DNA of 64,000 nucleotides. Source: Flavisolibacter longurius. GTDB taxonomy: Bacteria; Bacteroidota; Bacteroidia; Chitinophagales; Chitinophagaceae. The position numbers and the translations under genes were made by a program. The notes beneath the pieces were generated by a model. It did not search any database. It saw only the letters and a program-made list of their open reading frames with translations, and had not been told where the DNA came from. Positions within the stretch are counted from its first letter, which is position 1. The number at the start of each line of letters is the position of its first letter. Below, in pieces: positions 62,418 through 64,000 of the stretch. Where the stretch lies: positions 1 through 64,000 of the forward strand of contig JACJGO010000014.1 in NCBI GenBank assembly GCA_014163555.1, in the 5' to 3' direction.

Positions 62418-62879
62418 ATGTATTCGAAACAGGAGGCGTCGCAATTAAAGCAGGAATTCTGGACAGCATTGGGACAATACATGGCGCCGGTTGCATCGTT
62501 CGAAGGCGAAAGTATTAATTGGGTTAATTACAAAACAGGAGAGAAGGATATTTCATTTCGTATGCTAGCCGACAATAAAAAGGCAAGCATCGCCATCATA
62601 CTAACGCATAAAGACCCGGAAATTCAGCAAATTTTTTTTGAGCAATTTCTACAGGTAAAAAACCTATTTGTGTCTTCTGTGGGAAACGACTGGAACTGGC
62701 AGTTGCACACAGTTGACAGCTTTGGACGCATGGTATCCATAATTTCTACGGAAAGGGAAGGGCTGTCTATTTTTAAAAGGGAAGACTGGCCCGAACTGAT
62801 TTCTTTTTTTAAAACCAATATCATTTCTCTTGACACCTTCTGGAGTAAGGTGAAATATGGTTTTGAAAGCTTGCGTTGA
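62418..62879 (+). CDS. DUF4268 domain protein
   Basis: 153 residues from ATG at 62418, chosen because the family starts near here and the promoter ends just before it. SKQEASQLKQEFWTALGQYM, WVNYKTGEKDISFRM and a C-terminal WPELISFFK helix mark DUF4268, a fold found alone or attached to nuclease-like proteins. Cytosolic; function unknown. Confidence 0.85.
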   Translation: MYSKQEASQLKQEFWTALGQYMAPVASFEGESINWVNYKTGEKDISFRMLADNKKASIAIILTHKDPEIQQIFFEQFLQVKNLFVSSVGNDWNWQLHTVDSFGRMVSIISTEREGLSIFKREDWPELISFFKTNIISLDTFWSKVKYGFESLR

Positions 62880-62953
62880 TTTTAACACCCTGTTGGAGCA
62901 TATGCAACCAACCTTGGCTATTTTTAGTCCTGTTTAAAACTGAAACGGTTCTT

Positions 62954-63460
62954 ATGAAAAATTTTTTCCTGCTCTTGTTCCTCTTTCCTGCGGCTGCGTT
63001 TGCACAGGATTGTAATTTAAAAAAGTCGGTGGATCCTTTCAACCACCAAACAAAGCTTTCTTCAGGTTTTCAAAACTTTACCGGAAATGGCCTTACAGTT
63101 TCCATTTCGGCGGATGCTACCCAAAAAGAAATTGATTTTTTTATCTGGATCAAAGGCGACAACCGTTGTTTTGATGCTGAGTCCACAGCCAATGTTATTT
63201 TTGAAGGGGAGCGAACCAAAGCTAACTTCAGAAACGCCGGTTCTATGAATTGTGATGGGGCGTTTCATTTTGTATTTAAAAATACACCAACTACACAATC
63301 CTGGCTGAACCGGCTGGTAACTAAAAAAGTTGCCTCTATCAAGTTGACAGGGACGGGCGGAAAGGAGTTGGTGCTGGCCTTTAACGATGAACAAAAAGCA
63401 ATGTTCCAGAACATGGCAGCCTGTATAGCCACGCAAGCCAAAACATTGTTGGCTCCCTGA
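62954..63460 (+). CDS. Exported hypothetical protein
   Basis: 168 residues from ATG at 62954 with signal peptide (FFLLLFLFPAAAFAQ). Strand-rich body with four cysteines (QDCNL, NRCFD, MNCDG, AACIA), likely two disulfides. GNGLTVSISADATQKEIDFF and SIKLTGTGGKELVLAF suggest a small beta-sandwich. No known family. Followed by a strong terminator. Confidence 0.7.
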   Translation: MKNFFLLLFLFPAAAFAQDCNLKKSVDPFNHQTKLSSGFQNFTGNGLTVSISADATQKEIDFFIWIKGDNRCFDAESTANVIFEGERTKANFRNAGSMNCDGAFHFVFKNTPTTQSWLNRLVTKKVASIKLTGTGGKELVLAFNDEQKAMFQNMAACIATQAKTLLAP

Positions 63461-63481
63461 TGAATTAATTACGCAAATAAA

Positions 63482-63509
63482 AAATCCTCGCTTCGGTGAG
63501 GATTTTTTT
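63482..63509 (+). terminator. Rho-independent terminator
   Basis: AAATCCTC and GAGGATTT around an 8-nt loop containing CTTCGG, followed by a T-run. It ends the exported-protein gene at 62954. Confidence 0.92.
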
Positions 63510-63593
63510 GTTACTGACACTGTCGCATCTACCGAAATGATCTCTTTTTCCCTTTCCGCACATCTTATTATCTTTCGCCCCTATTCACTGTTT

Positions 63594-64000
63594 ATGCGAA
63601 TTGTCTCTTTTGTCACCAGCACAGTTATCACACTTGTCCTCATATTTGTCCTGAACAAACGATGGGATGCCATACCGGCTCTAGGAAAATTCATAAGTCC
63701 GCAATCAGGGTTTTGGCAGGCGGCCGAATCCAATGGCGAAGACCTGAGTGAAGAGCTGGTATTTACCAATTTGCAGGGAAAGGTGGATGTATATCTTGAT
63801 GAGAGGTTGGTACCGCATGTGTTTGCCGACAATGACAATGACGCCTATTTCGTCCAGGGATACCTGCACGCCAAATACCGGCTCTGGCAGATGGATTTTC
63901 AATCAAGAGCTGCCGCCGGCAGGTTAAGCGAAGTGCTCAACAATGATCGCTTGTTGAATTATGACCGGTTGCAACGACGGATGGGCATGGTGCATGCTGC
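63594..64000 (+). CDS. Penicillin acylase-family protein (5' part)
   Basis: The first 135 codons, cut by the window end. An N-terminal membrane or signal segment (VTSTVITLVLIFVL) precedes VDVYLDERLVPHVFADND, DAYFVQGYLHAKYRLWQMDF and AAAGRLSEVLN, the conserved alpha-subunit segments of penicillin acylases (Ntn hydrolases that are cleaved to expose an N-terminal Ser or Cys). The catalytic part lies beyond the window. A near-consensus -7 (TATCTTTC) lies about 16 nt upstream of the ATG. Confidence 0.85.
   Translation, partial: MRIVSFVTSTVITLVLIFVLNKRWDAIPALGKFISPQSGFWQAAESNGEDLSEELVFTNLQGKVDVYLDERLVPHVFADNDNDAYFVQGYLHAKYRLWQMDFQSRAAAGRLSEVLNNDRLLNYDRLQRRMGMVHA

Overview
The window reads as chromosomal DNA of a Bacteroidota member, most likely family Chitinophagaceae. 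The evidence is the gene families present (HYC_CC_PP protein, Porin_10-type porin, DUF1275, DUF4268, DUF4287, orphan FtsX-type permeases, an ArgF'-type transcarbamylase inside an arg operon) and repeated promoters with the Bacteroidota -7 consensus TAnnTTTG. No rRNA, tRNA, CRISPR array, insertion sequence, transposase or integrase was seen. All calls were made by eye; no database search or structure prediction was run.

Region 1 (1-4.1 kb) is the most unusual part. Short plus-strand genes of unknown or accessory type (lipoprotein, PH-like membrane proteins, membrane-anchored alpha/beta hydrolase) alternate with roughly 100-140 bp imperfect palindromes that end in a shared core, (A)CGTTRGCAG. 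The one-gene, one-palindrome layout resembles an integron gene-cassette array without an integrase (a CALIN). Several sites are clean and others are degenerate.

Region 2 (4.1-22.4 kb) is a loosely packed accessory region. It holds an FtsX-type permease, a two-TM membrane-anchored winged-helix regulator facing a small exported protein, decayed gene fragments, a CheY-like receiver, exported amidohydrolase, DinB, WD40 and alpha/beta-hydrolase proteins, a beta-lactamase-fold serine hydrolase, a MutS-like ATPase, a TlpA-like thioredoxin and a DUF1275 membrane protein.

Region 3 (22.8-28.4 kb) is a catabolic operon matching non-phosphorylative L-fucose degradation: UxaA-type dehydratase, SDR, FAH-family hydrolase, FucP-like transporter and RhaM/FucU-like mutarotase. 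It ends in an SDR gene destroyed by a lost start codon, a nonsense codon and frameshifts. Region 4 (28.6-34.5 kb) holds a copper-binding four-helix protein, an L,D-transpeptidase-like protein, an exported amidohydrolase and a GMC oxidoreductase with its subunit 3.

Region 5 (34.7-45.2 kb) is a nearly complete arginine operon: GNAT, argG, argC, proC, argD, argF', argB, argE-like and argH, then a DUF92 gene. A TTG-N21-TACATTTG promoter precedes it, and a perfect 18-bp-arm inverted repeat and an in-frame heptamer repeat lie inside it. Region 6 (45.6-57.2 kb) has a MATE exporter, a VOC protein, a coiled-coil RmuC-like protein, purine nucleoside phosphorylase, a porin and a metal-handling cluster. 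In that cluster a DtxR-family repressor and a TonB-dependent receptor diverge around a perfect 11-bp-arm palindrome. Region 7 (57.2-64 kb) holds an ATP-grasp-like protein, a beta-helix protein, an MBL-fold hydrolase, pdxJ, small proteins and the 5' part of a penicillin acylase gene. Six genes have a -7 promoter element ending only 4-10 nt before the start codon, which points to leaderless or near-leaderless mRNAs.
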